A DNA stretch of 64,000 nucleotides, taken from Bacillus albus. Lineage in GTDB: Bacteria; Bacillota; Bacilli; Bacillales; Bacillaceae_G. The DNA lies in NCBI RefSeq assembly GCF_001884185.1, contig NZ_MAOE01000096.1, positions 18,814 through 82,813 of the forward strand, read 5' to 3'. The notes beneath the pieces were generated by a model. That model had not been told where the DNA came from. It saw nothing but the letters and a program-made list of their open reading frames with translations, and searched no databases. Within the stretch, counting starts at the first letter, position 1; each line of letters starts with the position of its first letter. The translations under genes were made by a program, and so were the position numbers. This document shows positions 26,749 through 36,803 of the stretch, one piece after another.

Positions 26749-28380
26749 TTATTCTTTTGACATAATTGTTAATGTTTGAATCTCTTGATGGGTTTTATCA
26801 GAGCGTGCTATAACATAAAAACGTTTTGTTTCAAATAAATAATTTTTTTCAAAATCATTATTTATACTTTCCTTGCCCAGAATTTCTTGTAACTTACTGA
26901 TAGACATTGAGATATCCTGAAAGCTCATTTCTACTACCTTAGACCCTGAAATAACAAACTTGACTTTTCCATCCCTATACTCTGTTTTACCTACTATCGT
27001 TTTTGATGAAGTTAGGTTATTAGGATATACGGCTTCAAGCTCACTTAAACTTTTTCCAACATATGTATTCACTGATTTTACAGATAATCCATACACACGA
27101 TTTAATAATGTTATTATATTATCTAATTTAGTATCTTCTATCATCTTTTCATTGGATAAAAATGGTTTAACATATTCTCCATTTATCCAACCCTTTTCCC
27201 CATTTGGCAAAACTATTTGTATCCATCCATTATTAGTTTCATGATTATTCGGTACTTTATATATTTCCCCAAATTGAGTCAATGCTAAACGTTCGCTACT
27301 CATACTTGGCTCTTTTCGGATACTAATATCATTACTATTCACCATATATTTTTTATCAATTGGAAGCTCTGCTTTAACCTTTTTCTCTTTAGTAGCATTT
27401 TCACTTTGAACGAAACCTTCCTTATTTTTAGTTCCATTCATTATTGAAAGAGTTCCTTTGTAATTTAAACCCGTTACTATTGCAGATGCTAAAATGATAA
27501 ATATGGTTCCAAATAATATAATACCTTTCTTTTTTGATTTTGACTTCCGCATTTCGCCTCTAGGGGGCACCACTGGATTTTCCTGCAATAAACCATGTTG
27601 AAATTGTATTGCTTGTTCTTCACGTAACTTGTTTTTTTCTTCAACACTCATTTGATTATAATTTTTTAAAAAATTATTATAGTAATCTATTACCTCATTT
27701 ACATTACCATAGTCTTTTATTTTCCCATAATGTAACCAAATTGCTTTAGTACAAAAATTCTTTACTTGTGTAAGAGAATGACTAATGAAAAATATCGTCT
27801 TTCCCTGATCCTTAAATTCATTCATTTTATCTAAACATTTTTTAGTAAAAGTTTGATCTCCAACAGATAAAGCCTCATCTATTACCAAAATATCGGGATT
27901 AATATGAACTGAAATCGCAAATCCAATTCTTGACTTCATCCCACTTGAATAAGTCTTCACTGGTTGATACATAAATTTTCCTATATCAGCAAACTCAATA
28001 ACTTTTGGTGTAATCTCTTTAATTTGTGCTTTCGTAAGCCCCATCATTAAGGCTTTTAACTCAATATTTTCAATTCCGGTTAATTGGTTATTTAAACCTG
28101 AAGAAATTGCAATCAAGGATGCAGAACCATTAATTGTAACTTTCCCCTTATTTGGAATAGTAACACCCGCAATTAAATTTGATAATGTACTCTTCCCTGA
28201 ACCATTTAAGCCAACAATTCCAACTATTTCTCCTTCTGGCACTTCAAAACTAACATTATTTAAAGCATAATGATAATCACCATTATCATTTCTAAAAAAT
28301 AAATCCTTTAGTTTATCTGAAGATTTACTATACATTTTATACTTTTTTGTAACATGTTCAAACTTCACTTTATAACTCAT
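26749..28380 (-). CDS. tagH: Teichoic-acid/polysaccharide exporter ATPase, TagH type with C-terminal SH3
   Basis: 543 residues from the ATG at 28380; a GTG at 28392 is an alternative. ABC ATPase with Walker A GLNGSGKST (57-65), SSGMKSRIGFAISV signature, and ILVIDEALSVGD Walker B. After residue 240 comes a charged linker, one membrane segment (GIILFGTIFIILASAIVTGL), an SH3-like domain (VNSNDISIRKEP...GWINGEYV) and a further domain. This is the architecture of B. subtilis TagH, in which the extension faces outside. It powers TagG to flip undecaprenyl-linked polymer across the membrane. Confidence 0.88.
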   Translation of the reverse strand: MSYKVKFEHVTKKYKMYSKSSDKLKDLFFRNDNGDYHYALNNVSFEVPEGEIVGIVGLNGSGKSTLSNLIAGVTIPNKGKVTINGSASLIAISSGLNNQLTGIENIELKALMMGLTKAQIKEITPKVIEFADIGKFMYQPVKTYSSGMKSRIGFAISVHINPDILVIDEALSVGDQTFTKKCLDKMNEFKDQGKTIFFISHSLTQVKNFCTKAIWLHYGKIKDYGNVNEVIDYYNNFLKNYNQMSVEEKNKLREEQAIQFQHGLLQENPVVPPRGEMRKSKSKKKGIILFGTIFIILASAIVTGLNYKGTLSIMNGTKNKEGFVQSENATKEKKVKAELPIDKKYMVNSNDISIRKEPSMSSERLALTQFGEIYKVPNNHETNNGWIQIVLPNGEKGWINGEYVKPFLSNEKMIEDTKLDNIITLLNRVYGLSVKSVNTYVGKSLSELEAVYPNNLTSSKTIVGKTEYRDGKVKFVISGSKVVEMSFQDISMSISKLQEILGKESINNDFEKNYLFETKRFYVIARSDKTHQEIQTLTIMSKE

Positions 28381-28395
28381 TGGATTATTCACCTT

Positions 28396-29202
28396 TTATA
28401 AGTAATCAACAAATTGCTTGCGGAATCTAATGTGGAACATTGCCCCCATCACAAACAAAATAATTGTTACTCCCCAAAAATATAATGTATACCATGAACC
28501 TATAAAATTAATACTTCCGTGTAATAATGAAGATCTGTATCCCTCAACTACATAGTAAAACGGATTTATCTTCATTAAAAATGCAAATATACTATTCATA
28601 TGCTCACTCGGTTTCCACAAAACTGGTGTCAAATAAAATAACATTCTTGTAATCGATTGAATAAATAAATGTACATCTCTTGAGATTGTAGAGATAGTAG
28701 AGGTAATAAAAGCTAAGGCAATTAAAAAACTGAATGTAGAAAGTATACAATAAATCAATCCAACAATACTAAGAATGCTTATACCTTTAATACATATAAC
28801 AATAAGTATTAAAACTGCTAGTAACACTAAATGCGTATATAATTGCGATAAAATAATATAAGTAGGTATTACACTCAACGGGAAATTCATTTTAGAAACG
28901 GTATTTAGTTTGGCATAAATAGAATTTGATCCTTGAATAATTGAGCCATTTATAAAAAACCATGGAATAATACCACAGATCATCCAAACAAAGAACGGAA
29001 CCCCTTCTACAGGAGCCCCACCTCGAATTCCTAAACCAAATACCAGCCAATATACAAAAATTTGAATTAAAGGGTTTAAAAACACCCATATAATCCCTAA
29101 TGTACTAGCAGCGTATTGCTGCTTAATTTCATATATAGAAAGCCTTCCCATTAAATATAAGTTATCTAATTGTTCCTTAATAACACTTTTTATAGCTTTC
29201 AT
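28396..29202 (-). CDS. tagG: Teichoic-acid/polysaccharide exporter permease, TagG type
   Basis: 268 residues, six membrane segments of the ABC-2 type. YEIKQQYAASTLGIIWVFLNP near the N-terminus and INPFYYVVEGYRSSLLHG near residue 215 are typical of TagG/Wzm permeases. The ATG overlaps the stop of the dehydrogenase gene by four bases, and the ATPase gene follows 15 bases on. It exports a completed lipid-linked polymer, so polymerisation here is cytosolic rather than Wzy-dependent. Confidence 0.9.
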   Translation of the reverse strand: MKAIKSVIKEQLDNLYLMGRLSIYEIKQQYAASTLGIIWVFLNPLIQIFVYWLVFGLGIRGGAPVEGVPFFVWMICGIIPWFFINGSIIQGSNSIYAKLNTVSKMNFPLSVIPTYIILSQLYTHLVLLAVLILIVICIKGISILSIVGLIYCILSTFSFLIALAFITSTISTISRDVHLFIQSITRMLFYLTPVLWKPSEHMNSIFAFLMKINPFYYVVEGYRSSLLHGSINFIGSWYTLYFWGVTIILFVMGAMFHIRFRKQFVDYL

Positions 29203-30494
29203 ACAAAAACCTCATCTGATTTTAACATTTCATGAATATTCCCGAAATTAATAATTTTCATTTCACCTTTTTTATTTAAAGGTATACAATTTCGTGCATC
29301 GAATAAAATTGGTTGGCGCATTTTCGGAACAAATTGACTGTAATCTATATTTTTAAACTCGTTATGGTCAGCCAATACCAATATTAAATCTGCACCTTCT
29401 ACAGCTTCTTCTGCAGTCTTCAAATTAAATAACTCACTCTTAACATAAGGATCATGAATCGTCACATTATATCCTTTTTGATATAACTGATCAATGATCT
29501 CTAAAGCTGGACTTTCTCTCATATCATCTGTATTTCCTTTATAAGTAATCCCAAATACAGCAATTTTAGGAGAATCAATCCCTTGCAGCAATTGTTCAAT
29601 ATTCTCGCAAACGTACAATGGCATAGAAACATTCACATCACGAGACATCTGAATAATATTCGCTATTTCCGGCGTTTTGGCTACAATAAAATGCGGATCG
29701 ACTGCTAAGCAATGTCCTCCTACACCGGGACCTGGTTGATGTAAGTTTACACGTGGATGCTTATTAGCCATTTCAATAACATCTAAGACATTTATTTTTA
29801 ATTTTTTACATATTTTTGCTAATTCGTTTGATAATGCAATATTTACATCCCGAAATGTATTCTCCATCAACTTGGACATTTCTGCTGTTTTAGCATCAGT
29901 TTGAATGATTTCACCCTTAACAAATAAACTATACACTTGGGCTGCCATTTTAGAACATGTTGGGGTTACCCCCCCTACAATCCTATTATTAAAAATAATT
30001 TCATCCATAATCTTTCCTGGTAAAACTCGCTCTGGGCAATGTACTAAAAACACATCTTTCCCTACTACAAAACCAGCAGCTTCTATTAAAGGTTTAACAA
30101 AGTCTTCTATACTCCGAGGCGCAATTGTTGATTCTATAATTATTATATTCCCTTCCTTAATATTAGGAATAACCTCTTTAACAGCTGTTAAAACACCTGT
30201 TAAATCACATGATTTATATTCATCATCTTTATTTGGTGTAGGAACGGCAATAATAAAAACATCTGCTTCGACCACTTCAAGGGAAGCAGTTAATTTTCCT
30301 TCCCTTACTGTCTCCTGAACAACTTCTCTAAGCCCCGGTTCTTCAATATGGATTTCTCCCTCATTTAACTTCTCTACAACATGTTGATTGATATCTACCC
30401 CGACTACTTCAGCCCCATGTTTCGCAAACATGGCAGCTGTTGGGAGACCAATGTATCCTAAACCCACTACACAAATTTCCACTAAATTTCTCAT
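29199..30494 (-). CDS. UDP-N-acetyl-mannosamine (or UDP-hexose) dehydrogenase, WecC type
   Basis: About 431 residues. Three-domain UDP-sugar dehydrogenase: Rossmann motif VVGLGYIGLP, HCPERVLPGKI, a catalytic-Cys motif PGPGVGGHCLAVDP near 265, and GITYKGNTDDMRESPAL. The GGHCLAVDP form and the ERVLPG motif are those of UDP-ManNAc or UDP-GalNAc rather than UDP-glucose dehydrogenases. It makes a UDP-uronic acid, so the polymer probably contains an acidic sugar. The start is uncertain: ATG at 30494 or GTG at 30482. No UDP-GlcNAc 2-epimerase gene is in the window. Confidence 0.85.
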   Translation of the reverse strand: MRNLVEICVVGLGYIGLPTAAMFAKHGAEVVGVDINQHVVEKLNEGEIHIEEPGLREVVQETVREGKLTASLEVVEADVFIIAVPTPNKDDEYKSCDLTGVLTAVKEVIPNIKEGNIIIIESTIAPRSIEDFVKPLIEAAGFVVGKDVFLVHCPERVLPGKIMDEIIFNNRIVGGVTPTCSKMAAQVYSLFVKGEIIQTDAKTAEMSKLMENTFRDVNIALSNELAKICKKLKINVLDVIEMANKHPRVNLHQPGPGVGGHCLAVDPHFIVAKTPEIANIIQMSRDVNVSMPLYVCENIEQLLQGIDSPKIAVFGITYKGNTDDMRESPALEIIDQLYQKGYNVTIHDPYVKSELFNLKTAEEAVEGADLILVLADHNEFKNIDYSQFVPKMRQPILFDARNCIPLNKKGEMKIINFGNIHEMLKSDEVFV

Positions 30495-30701
30495 CTCCAC
30501 ACAGTTTATTAATAAAGAAATCTATTTCTCCAAAATAAATTCATATAAAAACTATTTAATGCCTCAATCCGCAATGAAGATTATCTAATAATTATTTCAT
30601 TTACATACATTAGATAAATTTGCTATTCTAGATTTCTTTCACACCAATAAATAAAAATACTCCAAAACACATTAAATTATTTCTCTACAAATTTATTATT
30701 T

Positions 30702-32861
30702 TTAAGAAGTCTTTTCTTTAATTACTTTATATATTCTCTCAGCATTCTTAGTATCTTTATATTTAAAAATCCTTTTAGAATTCGCTAAATATCTCTTACT
30801 AATTTTTAAATTATCATCCATAACTTTATTTATTTGCTTAATTAACGCTTGCTCTTTAGACACAATATAACCTAAGTCACTATATCTAATTTCTTCGCAA
30901 GGAGCATGATGATTATTATGCGGATCAAACTGATACATTATAACTGGTTTTTCCATATATAAGAAGTCTGATGACACTGATGAATAATCAGTGATTAATA
31001 GTGCACTTTCTTTTAATAATTCCGATACAGTCGCATTACTTTTTACAAGAAATTCCATTTTAGGGTGATTTACTACAAATTCATCCATAAATTTTTGCAT
31101 TTGACTATGTATATAAAATTTAACATCTATGTTTTTCTTTTCTATTAAATTTAGAAAGTCTTTGTTCTCAATTAAACTTTTATACACTTTATAATAATCG
31201 GACTGTAAAAACTGTGCTTTATTTACATTTAATAAGTGTCTACGCCATGTGGGCATAATGAGAATTTGTTTTTTCGTTTTTCTCTCGTGAAGATTATCAA
31301 ACCTAGCTAATCCAGTTACAGCCACATCCTTGTCAGCATACCCTAATGTCTTCATAATAATCCGCTTTTCATACTCTGAACTTGAAATAATTAAATCTTG
31401 TTTATATCTCTCCTTACTTAGATACGGAGCAATATTATGAATGATTACACCATGTTGCAAACAAATATGATTTTTTTTAGAAACTATATTTCCAAACCAT
31501 TTAATAAATTGTTGTTTCGGCCTAGGATATGAACATTCTTCAAATACCCAAGCACTTATATATGTACTTGCTGCCAACATATAAACCTTATGCTTAAAAG
31601 AAGAATGATATATAACATTACCATATTGCTCAACTTTATCTAAATGAGGTGAATCTTCATTAATTACATAATATATTCTTTCTGATGGATATTTTTCGCG
31701 ACAATACTTGAAAAAGAAGAATCCATTATCTTCAGCCTGATCCTCACGCTCCCCAACTAACCAAATTTCTTTTCCTGCAAAGCGCATCTTTACAAATAAA
31801 CTCAATAAAAGAATAAGTACTTTATACAATGCGTTTTTAATATATCCAAATATCCTTTGAATTCCTCGGATTGGTTTTGTAATTTTCCAAGATAAAGATT
31901 CTTCTAAGAGATATGGATTTTTTTCAAAATATGTTTCATACTTTTGTGATTGATTATACCAGTACCTCTTACTCCTAAATATCACCATGTATTTCATTGC
32001 TTCATCATATAAACCTAAAATTATAAGATTTAAAAATCCCTTATATCCTTCATTCCCCTTATAAATACGTTCATCTGAGATAGATAAGAGATCCTTCAAC
32101 ACATTCAATAATGTCTCTTGATGACCTTTTTCTACTTCATTTAAAAAGGTGTTTTTATCCACTAAATTTAATATTTGTTTAAAAAGTATAATTTTTAAAT
32201 CTTGATTAAATCCTTCTCCATAATCACTTATCAAAGAATCAAAAATATACTGAATGTCTTTTATTGAATTTATTATATACTCTTCATTAAATGGTGTTTT
32301 GTTTTTATATTTTATATCGGTTGCAAAATCATAATTTAGGTTTGATAAATACAACTTAATATCCAAATATTTAATGTTTAATTCATTTAATTGAGAGATA
32401 AAATTAAATTCCTCCGTTAACAGAACTTCTTTCTTTATCATTTTTAATGCTGTAATTGTAGCAAAATTACTCTGCATTATATTTTTTTTATTTATAATTT
32501 TTTTCTCATTTTTTTCTTCTAAACAAGCAGATATAAAATCTAAATCTCTCTTTTGTGCAGCATTATATAAACGTTCGTATACATTTGGTCTAAACTTTGT
32601 ATAAAAATCAAAGAAAGTAATATACTCCCCTCTTAATCCTTCTACATCAATCTTTCCTTCTTTTAATACTATATTCAGCTTACAGCTTTCTTTTAATTTT
32701 TCTACAAATCTAACTATTTCTAAAGAAACATTTTCATAATTATAAAAAATAAGCAATTCAAACTCATTAGCATCGATAGTCTGTTTTTGTAACAATTCAA
32801 AAGCCTGTTTAATTACACCTTCATCATGAGCCCGTAATTGTGTTACTACGCTTAGTTTCAT
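30702..32861 (-). CDS. CDP-glycerol glycerophosphotransferase-type protein with degenerate GT2 N-terminus
   Basis: 719 residues. The C-terminal 350 residues are the TagB/TagF fold: WLVGEREDQAEDNGFFFFKY, ICLQHGVIIHNIAPYLSKER, VTGLARFDNL, MPTWRRHLL and LITDYSSVSSDFLYMEKPV. These include the HG and SS(V)S motifs for CDP-glycerol and acceptor binding. The first 100 residues start MKLSVVTQLRAHDEG like a GT2 but lack a clear DxD, so they are probably inactive. Probably adds glycerophosphate units. The start codon at 32861 lies inside the 3' end of the upstream GT2 gene (38-base overlap) with AAGGGAG upstream. It ends a probable operon. Confidence 0.82.
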   Translation of the reverse strand: MKLSVVTQLRAHDEGVIKQAFELLQKQTIDANEFELLIFYNYENVSLEIVRFVEKLKESCKLNIVLKEGKIDVEGLRGEYITFFDFYTKFRPNVYERLYNAAQKRDLDFISACLEEKNEKKIINKKNIMQSNFATITALKMIKKEVLLTEEFNFISQLNELNIKYLDIKLYLSNLNYDFATDIKYKNKTPFNEEYIINSIKDIQYIFDSLISDYGEGFNQDLKIILFKQILNLVDKNTFLNEVEKGHQETLLNVLKDLLSISDERIYKGNEGYKGFLNLIILGLYDEAMKYMVIFRSKRYWYNQSQKYETYFEKNPYLLEESLSWKITKPIRGIQRIFGYIKNALYKVLILLLSLFVKMRFAGKEIWLVGEREDQAEDNGFFFFKYCREKYPSERIYYVINEDSPHLDKVEQYGNVIYHSSFKHKVYMLAASTYISAWVFEECSYPRPKQQFIKWFGNIVSKKNHICLQHGVIIHNIAPYLSKERYKQDLIISSSEYEKRIIMKTLGYADKDVAVTGLARFDNLHERKTKKQILIMPTWRRHLLNVNKAQFLQSDYYKVYKSLIENKDFLNLIEKKNIDVKFYIHSQMQKFMDEFVVNHPKMEFLVKSNATVSELLKESALLITDYSSVSSDFLYMEKPVIMYQFDPHNNHHAPCEEIRYSDLGYIVSKEQALIKQINKVMDDNLKISKRYLANSKRIFKYKDTKNAERIYKVIKEKTS

Positions 32862-34011
32862 TCAAAAATCTCCCTTTGATAATATCTTTTAATTTAAAAT
32901 TCCTATTTCTAAGAAATTTAGTAATCCTCCAAGAAAAGCTATTACGGATAGCTGTTTGTTTCCTATATCTTTGTTGTAATTCGGTTCCTTGTTTTAACCA
33001 CCATCTTCTTGAAATTAACATGCTATTATATGCCAATGCTTCATTTATATAATTTTTTTCAATTAGACTTAAGAAAGGTTCTTCCCAAACTAAATATTTC
33101 TTCACTATGTCAATATCATAACCATCTACTACTCTTTTCACTAAATTAATTAGTCTCTTCTTCTCTTCAATTGATAGTTTATTAAAATCCGGATCACAAA
33201 TTTTCCAAAGAATTGACCTTAACGCATTTACCTGAAAATAACTATATTCCTTATCATTTAATTTTGGTTTAATTGCATCTACAGACTGTACATCATTCTC
33301 AACAGAAGAAAGAATATCTTGCTGCGTCAACGATAGATTACGATCATCATCACGTGCCCTATAGCTATAAACATTTTGGGGAATATAACTAAACTTTTTA
33401 GCTTTTGTAAATAACTGAACATCATAAAATTTATCTTCCCCATTTCTCATTCCCTCGATGAAAGAAATTTTATGTTGTCTAACAAATGCTGTCCTTACTA
33501 ACTTTAAAGTAATAGCTGTTTTCACCTGTAAAAAGAATGGTGATACCTCTATGTTAGTATTCATATATGGTTTTTGTAAAAGATAGTGTTTAAAAGTTGA
33601 ATGTTGGAATGTTGATCCATCGCTATCATTAAAACTTTCCATTTTCCCCATAACAAAGTCTGATTTATACTCCTCGGCGATATTAAATAAAGTTTCATAT
33701 GCATCCGCTGGTATATAATCATCTGGATCCATAAATATTAGATATTTTCCTTTCGCAATATCAATACCAATATTTCTTGGTTTACCAGGTGCGCCACAAT
33801 TTTTTTCCAAGTGTATAGCTTTAAAATTATTATAGTTCTCAGCATATTGATTTAAAACTTTTCCCGTATTATCTGTAGAACAATCATTCACCATAATAAC
33901 TTCCAAATTCTCTACACCAATTGTTTGATTCACTAAAGAATTTAAACACTCCTCTATATACATCTCTACATTGTATATAGGCAAAATCACTGAAATTAGT
34001 GGCTTTTTCAA
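32824..34011 (-). CDS. Family 2 glycosyltransferase
   Basis: 395 residues. GT-A fold: ISVILPIYNVEMYIEECLNS, VIMVNDCSTDNTG, KNCGAPGKPRNIGID and FMDPDDYI, which is the DxD-type metal site. The C-terminal 150 residues are family-variable. Transfers a sugar from a nucleotide donor in the cytosol, but neither donor nor acceptor can be read from the sequence. Its last 38 bases overlap the start of the next gene, and only 4 bases separate it from the 907-residue fusion gene upstream, so all three are translationally linked. Confidence 0.88.
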   Translation of the reverse strand: MKKPLISVILPIYNVEMYIEECLNSLVNQTIGVENLEVIMVNDCSTDNTGKVLNQYAENYNNFKAIHLEKNCGAPGKPRNIGIDIAKGKYLIFMDPDDYIPADAYETLFNIAEEYKSDFVMGKMESFNDSDGSTFQHSTFKHYLLQKPYMNTNIEVSPFFLQVKTAITLKLVRTAFVRQHKISFIEGMRNGEDKFYDVQLFTKAKKFSYIPQNVYSYRARDDDRNLSLTQQDILSSVENDVQSVDAIKPKLNDKEYSYFQVNALRSILWKICDPDFNKLSIEEKKRLINLVKRVVDGYDIDIVKKYLVWEEPFLSLIEKNYINEALAYNSMLISRRWWLKQGTELQQRYRKQTAIRNSFSWRITKFLRNRNFKLKDIIKGRFLNETKRSNTITGS

Positions 34012-34015
34012 ATCT

Positions 34016-36739
34016 CTACACTCCCTTTATATTTTCAAATAACATTTGACAATGTAACCCTTTTGGCTTAATAACGTACTTATTTACCTTCTCTAAATTA
34101 AGACTTTGCAATGAACTTTGGAAATCATTTAATAAAAGGTGTATATCTTTTTCACTTTCTACTCTTTTTCCAAACAACTCTGTCCTATGATTAATCGGGC
34201 CTTCATTATAGTGTTTAGAATAAAATTCATCATAATCAAACTGAAAAAAAATAACAGGTTTATTTATATAAGCAAAATCAAATGAAACTGTAGAATAGTC
34301 TGTAATTAGTAAACGATGCCGCTTTAATAGACTTTGCACTGTTTCTTCACCTTGTTTCATAACCTTGATTCGTTCATGAAATACAGGTGTTTCTGCACCT
34401 AATTTTTGAGTCTGATAATGTGGAAAGAAAGTCAATGTCATGTCTTTCTCTTCTAACATCTGATGAAGCTCTTTGCTTTTTAAAAATGACATATATGTCT
34501 GCCAATACTTAGATTTCATTAATTGGTCTTTCGTTTTAATCCAACTTCTCCAAGTTGGCATAAGTAAAATTTCATTTCCTTTACTTTCATCCTTTAAGGC
34601 ATCCCAACGTGCAAGCCCTGTTACGATTACTTCATCTTCCTCATATCCAAATTCTTTGACTATATGTTCCTTTTCAAATTGTGAAGACACAACAAATAGA
34701 GAATAGCCTATTCGATTTTTATTTAACACATGATTTACACGACTTACACCTATAACACCATGTTGAATAAATATCCTCTTATTTTGTTGCCATTCGGGAT
34801 AGTACTTTAAAATGTGTTTATAGTCATCTGTATACATATTGGCTGTTTCTGAATAACTATTAATCGTTTTATCACAAATTAATAAATAAAATGTATGTTT
34901 AAAACTTCCGTATTGAATTATATTACCTAATCCTTCAATATTTTTATAATCATTACTTTTCTTATTAATAATATAAAAAACTGGAACATCCGGGTGTTTC
35001 TTCCGAATATACGTAAATAAGTGATAGGAATTATCTTGTGCTGTATCTTCTCTTTCACCAATTAACCATATATTCTTTCTACGAAAATATGATCCAAATA
35101 ATTTATAGAATATAATTGTAAGTAATGCTTTATAATTTTTTCTTTTAAACAACCCTAAATCATAGCGAATTGCTCGCTTAACTTCACTATATGTATTCAT
35201 CATTCTCTTCATATAGTTAGACTTACGAATTTGAATTGTAGCTTCACTATTTTTATATAGTACCTTAATATCCAATGAATTTTCATTTTGATACTTTGTA
35301 TTATTGCGTAACTGTGCTAACAGAACCCTTAGCGGTTCTTCAATAACAGTTTTCCCTATGCTGAGGCGTATTGATATTTTCCATTCTCCCTCTTCTAACA
35401 AATCTCTTACATTGACTTCTATTGTTTCAAATCCCGCATCATTATAGTCAATGGTATTATTAGAAAATAAGTATGATATATCCGTACGTAAGGAGTTTTT
35501 TAGTTGAATTGTTTTAGTGGTTCCATCTTTATAAAATACTAATTCTTTTTTTATTTTTTTAGTTGATAAATTTTCAACAAATGCATATCCACTAATTGTA
35601 AGAATCTCTTTACGAAGTTTTATTCCTTCAATTTTATGAACTAGGGCTAAATTATTAACTTGTAATAATTCTTTATATCGAGGGAAAAATCGATAATAAA
35701 AATAATAATATTTTTCATTCTCATATACATGTTCTTTTGAAATTAATTCATTCTGAAAGATATTTAATAATTTCTCTAAACCTTTATAATCATTTTCTTT
35801 TATCATTTCAGTTATTAATTGGTCCCGCACATTAAAACCTTCTACATGCTCAAAGCTGATTAAGCTTGATAGAAACTCATTTCCTAGTTGAATGACTTCT
35901 AAAAGCTTTTCATTTGAAAAATCTTTTCCCTTTAAAACAATGGAATCCACAAAGAATTTCCACTGTCTTGCCTCTATAGTATGGATTAATGCAAGCCTTT
36001 TTCTCTCTCTATACATGGCCGTTAATTTCATTTGTAATATAACTAACTGATTAAAAAATGTAATCGTTGTATTTTTAGATAGATTATTGTTACCGTTATC
36101 TACTATCCTATAATAAAGCAAGGGTATTTCACGTACGATTACTCTTTCTGCAACCAACAAACATTGTTGAGTAAATAGCAAATCTTCCCCAACCCAAAGA
36201 TCTTCATCAAAATGAATACCATTAAGGATACACATTTCTCTTTTAAATATCTTATTGCTCGTGGATGGAGTGAGATGTAATTCTAAGTTCTCCGCAATGT
36301 TTCTAATTAATGGGAATTCCTTATTAAATAACTTTTTCATATATGAAAGTGGCCAATTTTTATATTCATTAAAACAAATAATATTGGCAATAACCATATC
36401 TGCATTATTTCCGCTCGCAACCTCATACATTTTCTCGTATCCAGCTAAATGTACATAATCATCTGCATCTAAAAATGTAACATATTCCCCGTTTGCTTTT
36501 TGTAATCCGGCATTACGAGCGGCACTCACACCAGCATTCTGTTGTCTATAAACTTTCAAATTATTATGTTGCTTTTCATACTGCTCCAATACTTTCATAC
36601 TATTATCGGTTGAGCCATCATCAACAACAATAATTTCAATCCCCTTTAATGTCTGCTCAACAACGGATTGTAAACACTGAACTAAATATTGTTCTTTGTT
36701 ATAATTTGTAATTACTACACTTAGCTTTACTTTCTTCAA
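34016..36739 (-). CDS. Bifunctional GT2 glycosyltransferase / CDP-glycerol glycerophosphotransferase
   Basis: 907 residues. Residues 1 to about 250 are a complete GT2 (VVITNYNKEQYLVQCLQSVV, VVDDGSTDNS, AGVSAARNAGL, FLDADDYV). A middle region of about 370-490 is beta-rich (IEGIKLRKEILTISGYAF). The C-terminal 350 residues are a TagF-type domain: WLIGEREDTAQDNSYHLFTY, FIQHGVIGVSRVNHVL, VTGLARWDAL, LLMPTWRSW and LITDYSTVSFDFAY. One chain could thus add both a sugar and glycerophosphate, giving an alternating polymer backbone. It is upstream of the GT2 and 719-residue genes in the same operon. Confidence 0.85.
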   Translation of the reverse strand: MKKVKLSVVITNYNKEQYLVQCLQSVVEQTLKGIEIIVVDDGSTDNSMKVLEQYEKQHNNLKVYRQQNAGVSAARNAGLQKANGEYVTFLDADDYVHLAGYEKMYEVASGNNADMVIANIICFNEYKNWPLSYMKKLFNKEFPLIRNIAENLELHLTPSTSNKIFKREMCILNGIHFDEDLWVGEDLLFTQQCLLVAERVIVREIPLLYYRIVDNGNNNLSKNTTITFFNQLVILQMKLTAMYRERKRLALIHTIEARQWKFFVDSIVLKGKDFSNEKLLEVIQLGNEFLSSLISFEHVEGFNVRDQLITEMIKENDYKGLEKLLNIFQNELISKEHVYENEKYYYFYYRFFPRYKELLQVNNLALVHKIEGIKLRKEILTISGYAFVENLSTKKIKKELVFYKDGTTKTIQLKNSLRTDISYLFSNNTIDYNDAGFETIEVNVRDLLEEGEWKISIRLSIGKTVIEEPLRVLLAQLRNNTKYQNENSLDIKVLYKNSEATIQIRKSNYMKRMMNTYSEVKRAIRYDLGLFKRKNYKALLTIIFYKLFGSYFRRKNIWLIGEREDTAQDNSYHLFTYIRKKHPDVPVFYIINKKSNDYKNIEGLGNIIQYGSFKHTFYLLICDKTINSYSETANMYTDDYKHILKYYPEWQQNKRIFIQHGVIGVSRVNHVLNKNRIGYSLFVVSSQFEKEHIVKEFGYEEDEVIVTGLARWDALKDESKGNEILLMPTWRSWIKTKDQLMKSKYWQTYMSFLKSKELHQMLEEKDMTLTFFPHYQTQKLGAETPVFHERIKVMKQGEETVQSLLKRHRLLITDYSTVSFDFAYINKPVIFFQFDYDEFYSKHYNEGPINHRTELFGKRVESEKDIHLLLNDFQSSLQSLNLEKVNKYVIKPKGLHCQMLFENIKGV

Positions 36740-36803
36740 GAAACCCTCATTCCCATCTTTTAGTTCATATGGTAACGTAGAAACCGAAATTCCCCCTCCT
36801 ATA

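Noticed and set aside
30590-30640. Inverted repeat TTATCTAAT...ATTAGATAA as a terminator
   Set aside because: Short stem with a long loop and no U run. Too weak to call.
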